From assembly GCA_018646605.1 (NCBI GenBank), contig JABGUL010000033.1, forward strand, positions 1 to 64,000: a DNA stretch of 64,000 nt, written 5' to 3'. The notes beneath the pieces are model-generated. The model was not told where the DNA came from. It saw nothing but the letters and a program-made list of their open reading frames with translations, and did no database searches. Of the stretch, positions 54,593 to 63,708 are shown in pieces (the first letter of the stretch is position 1; each line of letters starts with the position of its first letter). Made by a program: the position numbers and the translations under genes. This DNA is from Flavobacteriaceae bacterium (GTDB lineage Bacteria; Bacteroidota; Bacteroidia; Flavobacteriales; Flavobacteriaceae).

Positions 54593-55321
54593 TTATTTGC
54601 TTTTAATATTTATATCAGGGTTATAATTTAATACACTATCCATAGTATAAGCATCTTTTAACTTAAATCCACCACTTTGCGTTCTTGTAAGTGCCGTAAG
54701 ATGTGCTCCACTAGAAATTGATTTTCCAAAATCATGTGCTAAACTTCTAATGTAAGTTCCCTTACTACAGCGAATTAAAAAATTTATATTAGGTAATTCT
54801 GTATTTGTTATTTTAAATTCTACTACAGTAACATCACGTTTTTGAATTTCAACAGATTGTCCTGCACGAGCATATTCATAAAGCCTTTTTCCATCTTTTT
54901 TTAATGCTGAAAAAACAGGAGGTTGTTGTTGTATTTTGCCAATAAATTGTTTTGTGGTTTTTTCTAATATTTCTGAAGTGACATGTTCAATGCTAAAAGT
55001 TTCGTCAATCTCAGTTTCTAGATCGTAGGAGGGGGTTGTTGCTCCAAGTTTGAATGTACCGGTATATTCTTTTTCAGAATCTTGTAGGGTACTGATTATT
55101 TTTGTTTTTTTCCCTGTGCAGATAAGTAATAATCCTGTAGCTAAAGGGTCTAAGGTTCCCGCATGTCCTACTTTAAGTTTTTTTAATCCTGTTGTATTTT
55201 TTAAATGCCATCGAATTTTATTGACAACCTGAAAAGAAGTCCATCCCAAGGGTTTGTCAATTAAGAAGATTTGCCCTTCTTGTAATTCTTCTGAATTGAA
55301 ATTTTGTTTAAAGAAGTCCAT
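54593..55321 (-). CDS. truB: tRNA pseudouridine-55 synthase
   Basis: A 242-residue TruB that makes the T-loop pseudouridine in tRNA. The catalytic Asp58 lies in GHAGTLDPLATGLL; DKPLGWTSFQVVNKIR and CSKGTYIRSLAHDFG are family motifs. It overlaps uppP by 14 bases, so translation is probably coupled. Confidence 0.95.
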   Translation of the reverse strand: MDFFKQNFNSEELQEGQIFLIDKPLGWTSFQVVNKIRWHLKNTTGLKKLKVGHAGTLDPLATGLLLICTGKKTKIISTLQDSEKEYTGTFKLGATTPSYDLETEIDETFSIEHVTSEILEKTTKQFIGKIQQQPPVFSALKKDGKRLYEYARAGQSVEIQKRDVTVVEFKITNTELPNINFLIRCSKGTYIRSLAHDFGKSISSGAHLTALTRTQSGGFKLKDAYTMDSVLNYNPDINIKSK

Positions 55322-56099
55322 AAACTAGAGCAATTCCACCCACCACCAGACAGTATAGGCTGAAGTATTTAAGCTGACTTTTTTTGACAAGTGTAATCAT
55401 CCACTTACACGCTACAACACCGGTTAGAAAAGCTGCAAGAAAACCTAAAAGTAAAGGAAGAAATTCTATCTTTTGACTTATGCCTTCTACATCCAAAAGT
55501 GTTTTGGCCATACTGCCAAAAATAAGCGGTAGAACCATTAAAAAAGAAAAACGTGCCGCTTTTTCTCGGTCAATACCCAATAACACAGCAGTAGCAATTG
55601 TTGATCCGCTTCTTGAAATTCCTGGGAGGATAGCAATGGCTTGTACAAAACCTAAAATCACAGCATTTTTTGACGAAACTATTTTATCTGTTTTTTTAGC
55701 TTTATCGGCCCAAAATAAAATGATTGCAGTGAGACAAAGCATTGCTCCTACTAAAACTAAATTTTGAGCAAAAAGTAATTCTATTTGATCTTGAAGAAAT
55801 AGTCCCACGAATACTGCGGGAATCATGGAGAGTAATATCTTGAAACTAAAGGTTTTGCTTTCATTCCATTTAAAGGCAAAGAGTCCCTTTAAAAGGTCAA
55901 AGATATCTTTTCTAAATACCACTATTGTACTCAATGCGGTAGCTACATGAAGTGCAATAGTTAAAAATAAACTTTCCTGAGCTCCAGCTTGATTTCCAAA
56001 GAGTGCCTTACCGATCTCCAAATGACCACTAGAGGAAATTGGCAAAAATTCAGTTAACCCCTGAATAATGCCCAATACTATTGCCTCTAAATAACTCAT
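55308..56099 (-). CDS. uppP: Undecaprenyl-diphosphatase
   Basis: A 263-residue polytopic membrane enzyme recycling the cell-wall carrier lipid. The two active-site stretches are visible: GLTEFLPISSSGHL near residue 14 and LPGISRSGSTIAT near 155. About eight helices. It overlaps the DUF3098 gene by four bases and truB by 14. Confidence 0.95.
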   Translation of the reverse strand: MSYLEAIVLGIIQGLTEFLPISSSGHLEIGKALFGNQAGAQESLFLTIALHVATALSTIVVFRKDIFDLLKGLFAFKWNESKTFSFKILLSMIPAVFVGLFLQDQIELLFAQNLVLVGAMLCLTAIILFWADKAKKTDKIVSSKNAVILGFVQAIAILPGISRSGSTIATAVLLGIDREKAARFSFLMVLPLIFGSMAKTLLDVEGISQKIEFLPLLLGFLAAFLTGVVACKWMITLVKKSQLKYFSLYCLVVGGIALVYGLL

Positions 56100-56341
56100 T
56101 TTTTAGAAGCTTGTTCTGTAAGTATAGAATACATGGCAACTCCAAAACCACAAAGTACAAGTGTAGGTGCCAGGCGAATACGTCTGAAACTAAAAATAGC
56201 TTCATTGAAGTAATTTGGATCATCACTGCCTCCACCAGTCATTAATATAAAACCAGTAGTAATTAAAATAATTGCAAGAAATAGAAAGCGATAATTTCGT
56301 TTTCCAAACAATAGTTTTTTAGAAGTATTTGACTGTTTCAT
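56096..56341 (-). CDS. DUF3098 small membrane protein
   Basis: An 81-residue protein with two hydrophobic helices (about 17-36 and 58-75) around a TGGGSDDPNYFNEAIFSFRR loop, matching DUF3098. Function unknown; in Flavobacteriia it sits between ftsX and uppP as here, suggesting a cell-envelope role. Gaps are 15 bases to ftsX and a four-base overlap to uppP. Confidence 0.8.
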   Translation of the reverse strand: MKQSNTSKKLLFGKRNYRFLFLAIILITTGFILMTGGGSDDPNYFNEAIFSFRRIRLAPTLVLCGFGVAMYSILTEQASKK

Positions 56342-56356
56342 AGGGGTGAATTGAAT

Positions 56357-57304
56357 TTAATAAACAGCATCTGTTTTAAGGTTTAAATAGCGTTGTGTTG
56401 CAAAAAAAGTACTGATACCCGTAATTCCAATACCCAAAAGTAAAACACCTCCAAATACGACACCCAGTTCAAAGGGGTAATTCATCATGTTTAATTCTGG
56501 GAACCGCTTGTTGAGTTCGAAAAATAAGAGTGAAAGCCCACCCAAAGCCAGAAGAGAACTTATGATTCCTAGTTGCAAATGAATCCATATAAAAGGTCTG
56601 CGTATAAATGATTTTGTCGCACCCACTAGCTGCATGGTTTTAATAATAAACCTTTTGGAATAGATGGAGAGTCGAATGGAACTGTTAATAAGCAACAATG
56701 CGATAATTACAAACAAAACGGTTGTAATTAGTAACACTAATGAGATTCTACTAATATTCTCATCTAAAAGATTGACTAAGGGTTGATCATAAACCACTTC
56801 ATTTACAAATTCAGCTGTTTCGAGTTCACTTTTTGTTTGAAGTAGTGATAATGTATTTACATAAGAAGCATTAAAATATACGTCTATGGAATTTAATAAG
56901 GGATTGTATCCCAAAAATTCCAGAAAGTCTTCTCCAATATCTCTTGCGTATAATTCTGCTGCCTCTTCTTTTGAAGTAAAATAAACATCCTTTGTTGCTG
57001 GGTTGAGTTGTATTTTCTTTTGAAGCTGAGTGATTTCAATATCTTTAGCACTATCTTTTAAGTAAACTGTCATCACAATTTGCTCTTTGAAGTGCGAGGC
57101 AATATTTTTAGTGTTTAGTAGGAATAAGCCCAAAACTCCAACGAAAAATAAGACAAGCGTGATACTTAATACTACAGAAAAGTATCCGGTAAGCAATCTT
57201 CTTTTTTGGTAGGTTTCTTGAAAACTTTGCGCCACATTAATTGTTTTTGTAAAAATATAAAAGAAATACAAGACCACGGGTCGTATAAAATATTCTTTTA
57301 GCAT
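56357..57304 (-). CDS. ftsX: Cell-division protein FtsX
   Basis: A 315-residue permease-like protein of the FtsEX complex controlling peptidoglycan hydrolases. Helix one follows KRRLLTGYFSVVLSIT, then comes the extracellular FtsX domain (about 80-195), and three helices end the protein (LVLLITTVLFVIIALLL onwards). The start is uncertain: homologues usually begin near AQSFQETYQKRR, which would fit a GTG at 57235 and 292 residues, while the ATG at 57304 adds a hydrophobic stretch. ftsE is not adjacent. Confidence 0.88.
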   Translation of the reverse strand: MLKEYFIRPVVLYFFYIFTKTINVAQSFQETYQKRRLLTGYFSVVLSITLVLFFVGVLGLFLLNTKNIASHFKEQIVMTVYLKDSAKDIEITQLQKKIQLNPATKDVYFTSKEEAAELYARDIGEDFLEFLGYNPLLNSIDVYFNASYVNTLSLLQTKSELETAEFVNEVVYDQPLVNLLDENISRISLVLLITTVLFVIIALLLINSSIRLSIYSKRFIIKTMQLVGATKSFIRRPFIWIHLQLGIISSLLALGGLSLLFFELNKRFPELNMMNYPFELGVVFGGVLLLGIGITGISTFFATQRYLNLKTDAVY

Positions 57305-57326
57305 TTTATCATTCCAGCAATAAGCG

Positions 57327-57334
57327 TATTTTTG
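57327..57334 (+). promoter_or_regulatory. -7 box of leuS
   Basis: TATTTTTG fully matches TAnnTTTG and is 31 bases before the leuS GTG start, in the gap divergent from ftsX. Confidence 0.4.
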
Positions 57335-57364
57335 TGCTAATCATAGCAATCAACACCAAAACAA

Positions 57365-60181
57365 GTGGGATACGACTTTAAAGAAATTGAAAAAAAATGG
57401 CAGGAATACTGGGCCAAGCACGAAACCTTTAAAGTGCTGAACCATTCAGAAAAGCCCAAATTTTATATTCTGGATATGTTTCCTTATCCCTCTGGAGCTG
57501 GGCTTCATGTGGGGCATCCCTTAGGATATATTGCGAGTGATATTTTTGCACGTTTTAAGCGCCACAAAGGATTTAATGTGCTGCATCCTCAAGGCTACGA
57601 TTCTTTTGGTTTGCCTGCAGAACAATATGCAATTCAAACAGGTCAACATCCTGCAAAAACTACGCAAGACAATATATCAAGATATAGAACTCAGCTTGAT
57701 CAAATGGGATTTTCATTTGATTGGAGTCGAGAGGTTAGAACTTCTAATCCTGATTTTTATAAGTGGACACAATGGATTTTCTTGCTTTTATTTGATCACT
57801 ACTATTGTAATGATGCAAATAAGGCACTTTCTATTCAGTCACTAATAGGGCGATTTGAGAAAGATGGAAATAACAATATAAATGCAGTCTGCGACAGTAA
57901 AATTCAATCTTTTTCTGCTGAAGATTGGGTCAATTTTGACGAACATAAGAAACAAGAAGTTTTATTGGGATACCGTCTGACTTACCTATCTCATTCAGAA
58001 GTTAATTGGTGTGCTGAACTTGGAACTGTTTTGGCAAATGATGAAATAATTAATGGCGTTTCAGAGCGTGGCGGTTTTTCTGTTACTAAAAAGAAAATGA
58101 AACAATGGAGTATGCGGATTAGTGCATATTCAGAACGCTTGCTTTCTGGATTAGATCGAATAGATTGGCCAGAATCTCTTAAAGAAATGCAACGCAACTG
58201 GATTGGTAAATCCATTGGGGCAAAAGTGTTTTTTGCGATAGAAGGAAATGAGAAGAATATAGAGGTTTTTACTACCCGACCCGACACTATCTTTGGAGTT
58301 ACTTTTATGACCTTAGCTCCAGAGTTGGATTTGGTTCAAGAAATTGTAGTATCCAATCAGAAAGATGCTGTCGATACGTACATAAAAGAAACGCAACAAC
58401 GAACCCAACGGGAACGAATGGCTGATGTTAAAAATATCACAGGAGTATTTACAGGAGCCTATGCAATACATCCTTTCACTGGAAATAGAATTCCAATTTG
58501 GATTGGGGATTATGTTTTAGCAGATTATGGAACAGGTGCAGTTATGGCAGTGCCCTGTGGAGATCAGCGGGATTATGATTTTGCTAAACATTTTAATATT
58601 CCCATTACTAATATTTTTAAAAATGTATCGATTGAAGAAGAGGCGTATACCGATAAGGCGAATACAGTCTTGGATCAATCGGATTTCTTAAATGGTCTTT
58701 CCTATAAGGAGGCAATGCTTCTTGTTATCAAGGTACTCGAAGAAAAAGGTTCTGGAGCAGGAACGATTAATTATAAGCTTCGAGATGCAGTTTTTAGTAG
58801 ACAGCGCTATTGGGGTGAACCAATTCCTGTGTACTATAAAAACGGGATGCCTCAAGCCCTCAGCCTGGAAGATCTACCCTTAAATTTACCTGAGGTTGAA
58901 CATTATTTACCTACGCCAGAAGGAGCGCCACCATTAGGTAACGCCACTAACTGGGCTTGGAATGAGGTGGAAAGAAAAGTAGTTGCCAACACTGCTATTG
59001 ATCATGCAAAGGTCTTTCCGTTAGAATTAAACACGATGCCCGGTTGGGCTGGAAGCTCATGGTATTTTTATCGTTATATGGATGCTCAGAATACGGACTC
59101 TTTTGTAGGTAGTGAAGCAAAAAATTATTGGCAAGATGTGGATCTTTATCTAGGAGGTAGTGAACATGCAACGGGACATTTACTCTATTCTCGTTTTTGG
59201 CAAAAATTCCTTTTTGACTTGGGCTTATTACCTGTTGATGAATATGCAAAAAAGTTAATCAATCAAGGAATGATTTTAGGATCATCTGCTTTTATCTATA
59301 GGATCTCAGGAAGCCAAACGTATGTTTCTAAAGACCTACTTAAGTCTGAAATTACATATGAGCCTATTCGAGTAGATGTGAATTTAGTAAACGCATCAGA
59401 AGAAATAGATGTTGAAGGGCTCAAAAAATGGCAACCCCAATTTGCTACTGCTATTTTTGAATTGAGTGAAGGTGTTTTCAAAGTAGGGCGAGAGGTGGAG
59501 AAAATGTCTAAGTCCAAATATAATGTTGTAAATCCTGATGAAATTTGTGATCAATACGGTGCAGATACCCTTAGGATGTATGAAATGTTTTTAGGACCAT
59601 TGGAGCAAGCTAAGCCATGGAATACAGCAGGGATTTCAGGTGTGCATAATTTTCTTAGAAAGTTCTGGAAGTTGTTCTATAAGGAAGATGAATTCATTGT
59701 TACGGATTCAATTCCTGATAAAAAGGCACTCAAAACATTACATGAAACAATTAAAAAAATAACCGAGGATATTGAATCTTTTTCTTTCAATACCTGTATT
59801 AGTTCTTTTATGATATGTGTAAACGAACTCACAAGTTTAAATTGCCATAGTAAAGAGGTTTTAAGGCCTCTAACGATTTTATTATCTCCTTTTGCACCTC
59901 ATTTATCTGAAGAAATATGGGAAAAGTTAGGGGGTGTTGGAAGTATCGTTGAAGAGCCTTTTCCTGTGTTTAACAAATCTTTTTTAATTGAGGAGGAAAA
60001 AAACTATCCTGTTTCATTTAATGGGAAAATGCGTTTCACACTTTCTCTTTCTTTGTCATTGGATAAACAAGCGATTCAGGAAGCTGTTCTAAATGATCAC
60101 AGAACTTTAGAATACCTTGAGGGGAAAGCTCCTAAAAAATGGATTATTGTTCCAAATAAAATAATTAATATCGTCTTTTGA
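57365..60181 (+). CDS. leuS: Leucyl-tRNA synthetase
   Basis: A 938-residue class I synthetase. The HIGH-type motif is PYPSGAGLHVGHPLGY near 39-54, the CP1 editing domain holds TTRPDTIFGVTF, and KMSKS is in VEKMSKSKYNVV. Two Bacteroidota-type inserts are visible, about 140-195 and 640-710. The start is GTG at 57365 (GYDFKEIEKKWQ), with no suitable ATG. The TGA stop overlaps the next ATG (TGATG). Confidence 0.95.
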   Translation: MGYDFKEIEKKWQEYWAKHETFKVLNHSEKPKFYILDMFPYPSGAGLHVGHPLGYIASDIFARFKRHKGFNVLHPQGYDSFGLPAEQYAIQTGQHPAKTTQDNISRYRTQLDQMGFSFDWSREVRTSNPDFYKWTQWIFLLLFDHYYCNDANKALSIQSLIGRFEKDGNNNINAVCDSKIQSFSAEDWVNFDEHKKQEVLLGYRLTYLSHSEVNWCAELGTVLANDEIINGVSERGGFSVTKKKMKQWSMRISAYSERLLSGLDRIDWPESLKEMQRNWIGKSIGAKVFFAIEGNEKNIEVFTTRPDTIFGVTFMTLAPELDLVQEIVVSNQKDAVDTYIKETQQRTQRERMADVKNITGVFTGAYAIHPFTGNRIPIWIGDYVLADYGTGAVMAVPCGDQRDYDFAKHFNIPITNIFKNVSIEEEAYTDKANTVLDQSDFLNGLSYKEAMLLVIKVLEEKGSGAGTINYKLRDAVFSRQRYWGEPIPVYYKNGMPQALSLEDLPLNLPEVEHYLPTPEGAPPLGNATNWAWNEVERKVVANTAIDHAKVFPLELNTMPGWAGSSWYFYRYMDAQNTDSFVGSEAKNYWQDVDLYLGGSEHATGHLLYSRFWQKFLFDLGLLPVDEYAKKLINQGMILGSSAFIYRISGSQTYVSKDLLKSEITYEPIRVDVNLVNASEEIDVEGLKKWQPQFATAIFELSEGVFKVGREVEKMSKSKYNVVNPDEICDQYGADTLRMYEMFLGPLEQAKPWNTAGISGVHNFLRKFWKLFYKEDEFIVTDSIPDKKALKTLHETIKKITEDIESFSFNTCISSFMICVNELTSLNCHSKEVLRPLTILLSPFAPHLSEEIWEKLGGVGSIVEEPFPVFNKSFLIEEEKNYPVSFNGKMRFTLSLSLSLDKQAIQEAVLNDHRTLEYLEGKAPKKWIIVPNKIINIVF

Positions 60182-60441
60182 TGACACAATTTCAAATTGA
60201 ATTAATTGGTATGTTTGCCGCTGTGTTGACAACCTCTGCTTTTATACCTCAAGTGTATAAAATTTGGAAAACAAGAGTTTCTGATGGTGTGTCCTTAAGT
60301 ATGTATCTATCCTTGTTTATCGGGGTTGTTTCTTGGTGCGTTTACGGATACTTAATAGGTAGTCCATCCGTTTTAATCGCAAATATTATTGCAGGGATGT
60401 TTCAATTAATAATTATTTATTTTAAGTTAAAATTTAAATAA
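60181..60441 (+). CDS. SemiSWEET sugar transporter (PQ-loop)
   Basis: An 86-residue three-helix protein. It shows the PQ motif in TSAFIPQVYKIWKTRVSDGVSLSMY, then a helix with WCVYG and the last helix LIANIIAGMFQLIIIYFKL. Dimers form a full sugar pore, as in bacterial SemiSWEETs. The start ATG at 60181 overlaps the leuS stop, so translation is probably coupled. Sugar unknown. Confidence 0.88.
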   Translation: MTQFQIELIGMFAAVLTTSAFIPQVYKIWKTRVSDGVSLSMYLSLFIGVVSWCVYGYLIGSPSVLIANIIAGMFQLIIIYFKLKFK

Positions 60442-60487
60442 CATAGAACCACTTTAATCTGTTTCAATTATTTTTATATAAAAAACT

Positions 60488-61180
60488 ATGGGAAGCTATT
60501 ACTTAATAATTATTGTCATATCTCTTGCTAGTATGTGGGTCAGTAACAGGCTGAAAAGCAAATTTAAAAAGTACTCTGCTTTGAGTTTGCGAAATGGAAT
60601 GTCTGGGAAAGAGATTGCTGAGAAAATGTTGTCTGATCACGGTATTCGTGATGTAGAAGTGATTTCAGTGCGCGGTTCATTAACAGATCATTATAACCCA
60701 AAAAACAAAACGGTAAACCTCAGTGAATCAGTATATAGCCAAAGAAATGCTGCTGCTGCTGCAGTTGCTGCACATGAGTGTGGTCATGCTGTTCAGCATG
60801 CTGTGGGTTATGATTGGTTGAAGTTGAGGTCTCAGCTAGTTCCTGTTGTTGGAATTGCCTCAAATTTATCTATGATTGTCATTATCGCAGGTTTAGTTTT
60901 AATGCAAATGGTTTCTTTTGGATTTGAAATTGCAGTCTTAGGTGTCGGCCTTTTTGGTTTAGGAACTCTTTTTAGTTTCATTACACTTCCTGTTGAGTAT
61001 GATGCAAGTAATCGGGCGTTAGCCTGGTTGGAGCGAAAAAACATGGTTTCTAAGGAAGAATTAGCAGGCTCTAAGGATGCTTTAAAATGGGCCGCAAGAA
61101 CATACGTGGTCGCAGCTTTGGGTTCCCTTGCAACATTGGCGTATTTTGCATTTCAAGTTTTTGGAGGAAGAAGGAATTAA
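60488..61180 (+). CDS. Membrane zinc metallopeptidase (YugP-like)
   Basis: A 230-residue membrane-anchored peptidase of the neutral zinc type. An N-terminal helix (about 5-20) precedes the catalytic HECGH at 96-100 (H96, E97, H100). Two further helices follow (about 125-145 and 150-165), and a C-terminal one ends the protein. The third zinc ligand is not obvious. It follows the SemiSWEET gene by 46 bases and is convergent with the Lrp gene, ending on the adjoining base. Confidence 0.85.
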   Translation: MGSYYLIIIVISLASMWVSNRLKSKFKKYSALSLRNGMSGKEIAEKMLSDHGIRDVEVISVRGSLTDHYNPKNKTVNLSESVYSQRNAAAAAVAAHECGHAVQHAVGYDWLKLRSQLVPVVGIASNLSMIVIIAGLVLMQMVSFGFEIAVLGVGLFGLGTLFSFITLPVEYDASNRALAWLERKNMVSKEELAGSKDALKWAARTYVVAALGSLATLAYFAFQVFGGRRN

Positions 61181-61651
61181 TTAAAGTGTTATTTGTCTAT
61201 TCAGCTGTTGTTGTAGCGAAATGAAAGTTTCTGTTCTTGAAACGCCCTCCACAGATTGAATTTTTTTATTTAATAGTTCCATTAGATGTTCGTTGTCTTT
61301 GCAGAGTAGTTTTGCAAAAATACTCCAGTTTCCTGTTGTATAGTGACATTCAATTACTTCAGGAATACTTTTAAGTTGCTTTACAGCTTCTGGATTTCGC
61401 ATTGCTTTGTCTAGATAGATTCCGATGAAAGCAACAGTTTTAAAGCCCAATATTTTTGGATTGATTATAATTTGTGAGCCTGAAATTACTTCCGCTTTCT
61501 CTAACTTTTTTAACCGCTGATGAACTGCAGCTCCCGAAATTCCTGTAATTTTTGAAATTGCTAAAATGGGTGTTCTGGCATCATTCATTAAAGTTTTTAA
61601 AATGATTTTATCAATTCCATCAATAACGACTGTTTGTTCTGATATTTTCAT
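61181..61651 (-). CDS. Lrp/AsnC-family transcriptional regulator
   Basis: A 156-residue regulator. The N-terminal winged HTH is ILKTLMNDARTPILAISKITG then AAVHQRLKKLEKAEVI. The C-terminal RAM domain holds VIECHYTTGNWSIFAKLLCKD, the usual small-molecule site. It probably binds an amino acid. The upstream 150-base spacer to DUF423 is extremely AT-rich and may hold its own target. Confidence 0.9.
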   Translation of the reverse strand: MKISEQTVVIDGIDKIILKTLMNDARTPILAISKITGISGAAVHQRLKKLEKAEVISGSQIIINPKILGFKTVAFIGIYLDKAMRNPEAVKQLKSIPEVIECHYTTGNWSIFAKLLCKDNEHLMELLNKKIQSVEGVSRTETFISLQQQLNRQITL

Positions 61652-61810
61652 ATGTACGTTTTTTATTTTAATATAATTAATGAATTTATATATTTATGAC
61701 AATATAGTATACATTTTAAATTAAAATCAATTTTTTAATTTAAAAATAGTTTTCCGTTTAAAAAAGTAAAGAATTATTTTAGCACCTCAAATTATATTAA
61801 ATCAATTATC

Positions 61811-62200
61811 ATGCAAAACAAGATGCGTCTCTATGGGAGTTTATTTATGGTCATTGCCATAGTCCTTGGTGCCTTTGGGAGTCATTATTTAAAAACCATT
61901 TTAGAGCCCGATTCACTTCTTAATTTTGAGGTGGGGGTTAGGTATTTGATATATCACGGATTAGCTTTATTTTTTTTATCAAACATCTCTTTGGAATCTA
62001 AAAGAGTAGAATGGCAAGTTCTCTACCTTTTCGTAGTAGGAGTCATTTTTTTTTCAGGAAGTATTTTTGTTTTAAGCTTCAAAGAATACACTCCGTTTCC
62101 AGTTCGTTGGTTGGGACCACTTACACCAATTGGAGGTCTAGCATTGATAACTGCTTGGTGTGTTCTTTTGATTCAATTTATTAAAGCTGGAAAGAAATAA
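61811..62200 (+). CDS. DUF423 membrane protein
   Basis: A 129-residue protein with four helices. LGAFGSHYLKTIL near the start, RYLIYHGLALFFL and LGPLTPIGGLALITAW are DUF423 motifs. Function unknown; the family (YwdK/YgdD) is widespread. It lies four bases from the end of convergent hemD. Confidence 0.88.
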   Translation: MQNKMRLYGSLFMVIAIVLGAFGSHYLKTILEPDSLLNFEVGVRYLIYHGLALFFLSNISLESKRVEWQVLYLFVVGVIFFSGSIFVLSFKEYTPFPVRWLGPLTPIGGLALITAWCVLLIQFIKAGKK

Positions 62201-62204
62201 TCTA

Positions 62205-62945
62205 TTAGTTTACCTGTTCAATATACTTTTCAATTGCCATGGTCATAGATGGAGTTTCTGGAGTAGGCGCCTTAATATCAATCCTTAAATTCGCTAATTC
62301 AGCTGCTTCAATAGTAGAATTTCCATAAACAGCAATTCGTGTATCGTTTTGCTTGAAGTCTGGAAAATTCTTGAAAAGAGATTCAATTCCCGAGGGGCTA
62401 AAAAATACAAGGATGTCGTAGTAAACATCTCTCAGGTCAGACAGATCACTCACTACGGTTCGGTATAGAATAGCTCGCTGCCAGTTTAGGTTTGCTTTAT
62501 CTAAAAAGTCTGGCACATCCTGACTTAACATATCTGAAGTTGGGAATAAAAAAGTTTCTTTATTAAACTTTTTGAATACTGCCTCAAGGTCTTCAATTTT
62601 TTTCTCACCCACGTAAATTTTACGTTTTCTATAGACCACGTATTTTTGAAGGTAAAAGGCCACTGCTTCGGATTGACAAAAATATTTAGTGCTGTCTGGG
62701 ACTGTAAAACGCATTTCCTTACACAGACGAAAGAAATGATCCACCGCGTTTCTACTTGTTAATACAATATTTTGAAAGTTATTGAAATCAATTTTTTGTT
62801 GTCTCACCTCTTTTGCGTCAAGTCCTTCAACATGGATAAAAGGTCTGAAATGCAATGTTAATTTATGCTTATCTAAAAGCTTACTATAGGGTGATTTGTC
62901 ACTTGAAGGTTCCGGTTGAGAAACCAAAATAGTTTTCACTTTCAT
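62205..62945 (-). CDS. hemD: Uroporphyrinogen-III synthase
   Basis: A 246-residue HemD, which cyclises hydroxymethylbilane in tetrapyrrole synthesis. Sequence is poorly conserved in the family, but NIVLTSRNAVDHFF, FLFPTSDMLSQDVPDFL and VFFSPSGIESLFKNFP (the diagnostic SPSG stretch) are clear. It follows DUF4271 by 13 bases on the same strand, a common flavobacterial order. Confidence 0.88.
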   Translation of the reverse strand: MKVKTILVSQPEPSSDKSPYSKLLDKHKLTLHFRPFIHVEGLDAKEVRQQKIDFNNFQNIVLTSRNAVDHFFRLCKEMRFTVPDSTKYFCQSEAVAFYLQKYVVYRKRKIYVGEKKIEDLEAVFKKFNKETFLFPTSDMLSQDVPDFLDKANLNWQRAILYRTVVSDLSDLRDVYYDILVFFSPSGIESLFKNFPDFKQNDTRIAVYGNSTIEAAELANLRIDIKAPTPETPSMTMAIEKYIEQVN

Positions 62946-62958
62946 ATATCAGGATAAA

Positions 62959-63624
62959 TTACAATCTACTTTCAATAATCATAAAATAAAGCCATAACCA
63001 CGGCGCCATTTTGATCGTGCAAAGATAAAAAATTAAATAAAAAATATCCTTTGGATTACTTTTAATAAACGAAAGTAAAATTCTAGCCTGCAAAATTGCC
63101 CATAACAAAATCAATAGAATTAAAAATCCAATTATGATTCCAGGCGATAAAGCAGCGTAATGACCTATAAATAGTAAGATGAATAAAAATATAGAAAATT
63201 GTGTGTTGTGTGTAAATCCTCTAAACTGATAAATATTTATTTTGTTTAACATATTCATTTGTTTAAGAACAAACCGAACTGTAATGAATCGAATCAATCC
63301 TAAAAAAGTAATACCTAATAAGATGTAATAAAATTCAAAAGCGAACAGCACTGAATCGAAAACTTCAGTCATAAACCAAGTTATAAGAAGACTCAGGGAG
63401 GTAATAGTTAGGGCTGCGCTAAGTATATTGAAGGAGTCCCGAAAGGTTAAATTTCGATCTGAAGTATATTTACTTATGTAAATACTAGATAAATGTACTT
63501 TGAGTATATCCCGAAATCTATTTGTTTCAGAATAATTTAGACCTACCACAAGGATTAGATTGATAAAGAAAATGAGACTGATCCAATCTTGGTCAACACT
63601 AGTTCTATATATCCAATCTCCCAT
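62959..63624 (-). CDS. DUF4271 membrane protein
   Basis: A 221-residue polytopic protein with about six hydrophobic segments, matching DUF4271 by its place and pattern: upstream of hemD and divergent from a polyprenol-phosphate mannosyltransferase. No catalytic motif seen. Function unknown. Confidence 0.75.
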   Translation of the reverse strand: MGDWIYRTSVDQDWISLIFFINLILVVGLNYSETNRFRDILKVHLSSIYISKYTSDRNLTFRDSFNILSAALTITSLSLLITWFMTEVFDSVLFAFEFYYILLGITFLGLIRFITVRFVLKQMNMLNKINIYQFRGFTHNTQFSIFLFILLFIGHYAALSPGIIIGFLILLILLWAILQARILLSFIKSNPKDIFYLIFYLCTIKMAPWLWLYFMIIESRL

Positions 63625-63708
63625 AGTTCAAATTTACTTTATTTTTAAAAATTAATATCTTCTTCTTGACTATATGTTGAGAATACATTTCCTATTTTTA
63701 CATTGGTT

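Noticed and set aside
57531-57845. 104-codon frame inside leuS
   Set aside because: Out-of-frame shadow of the synthetase sequence.
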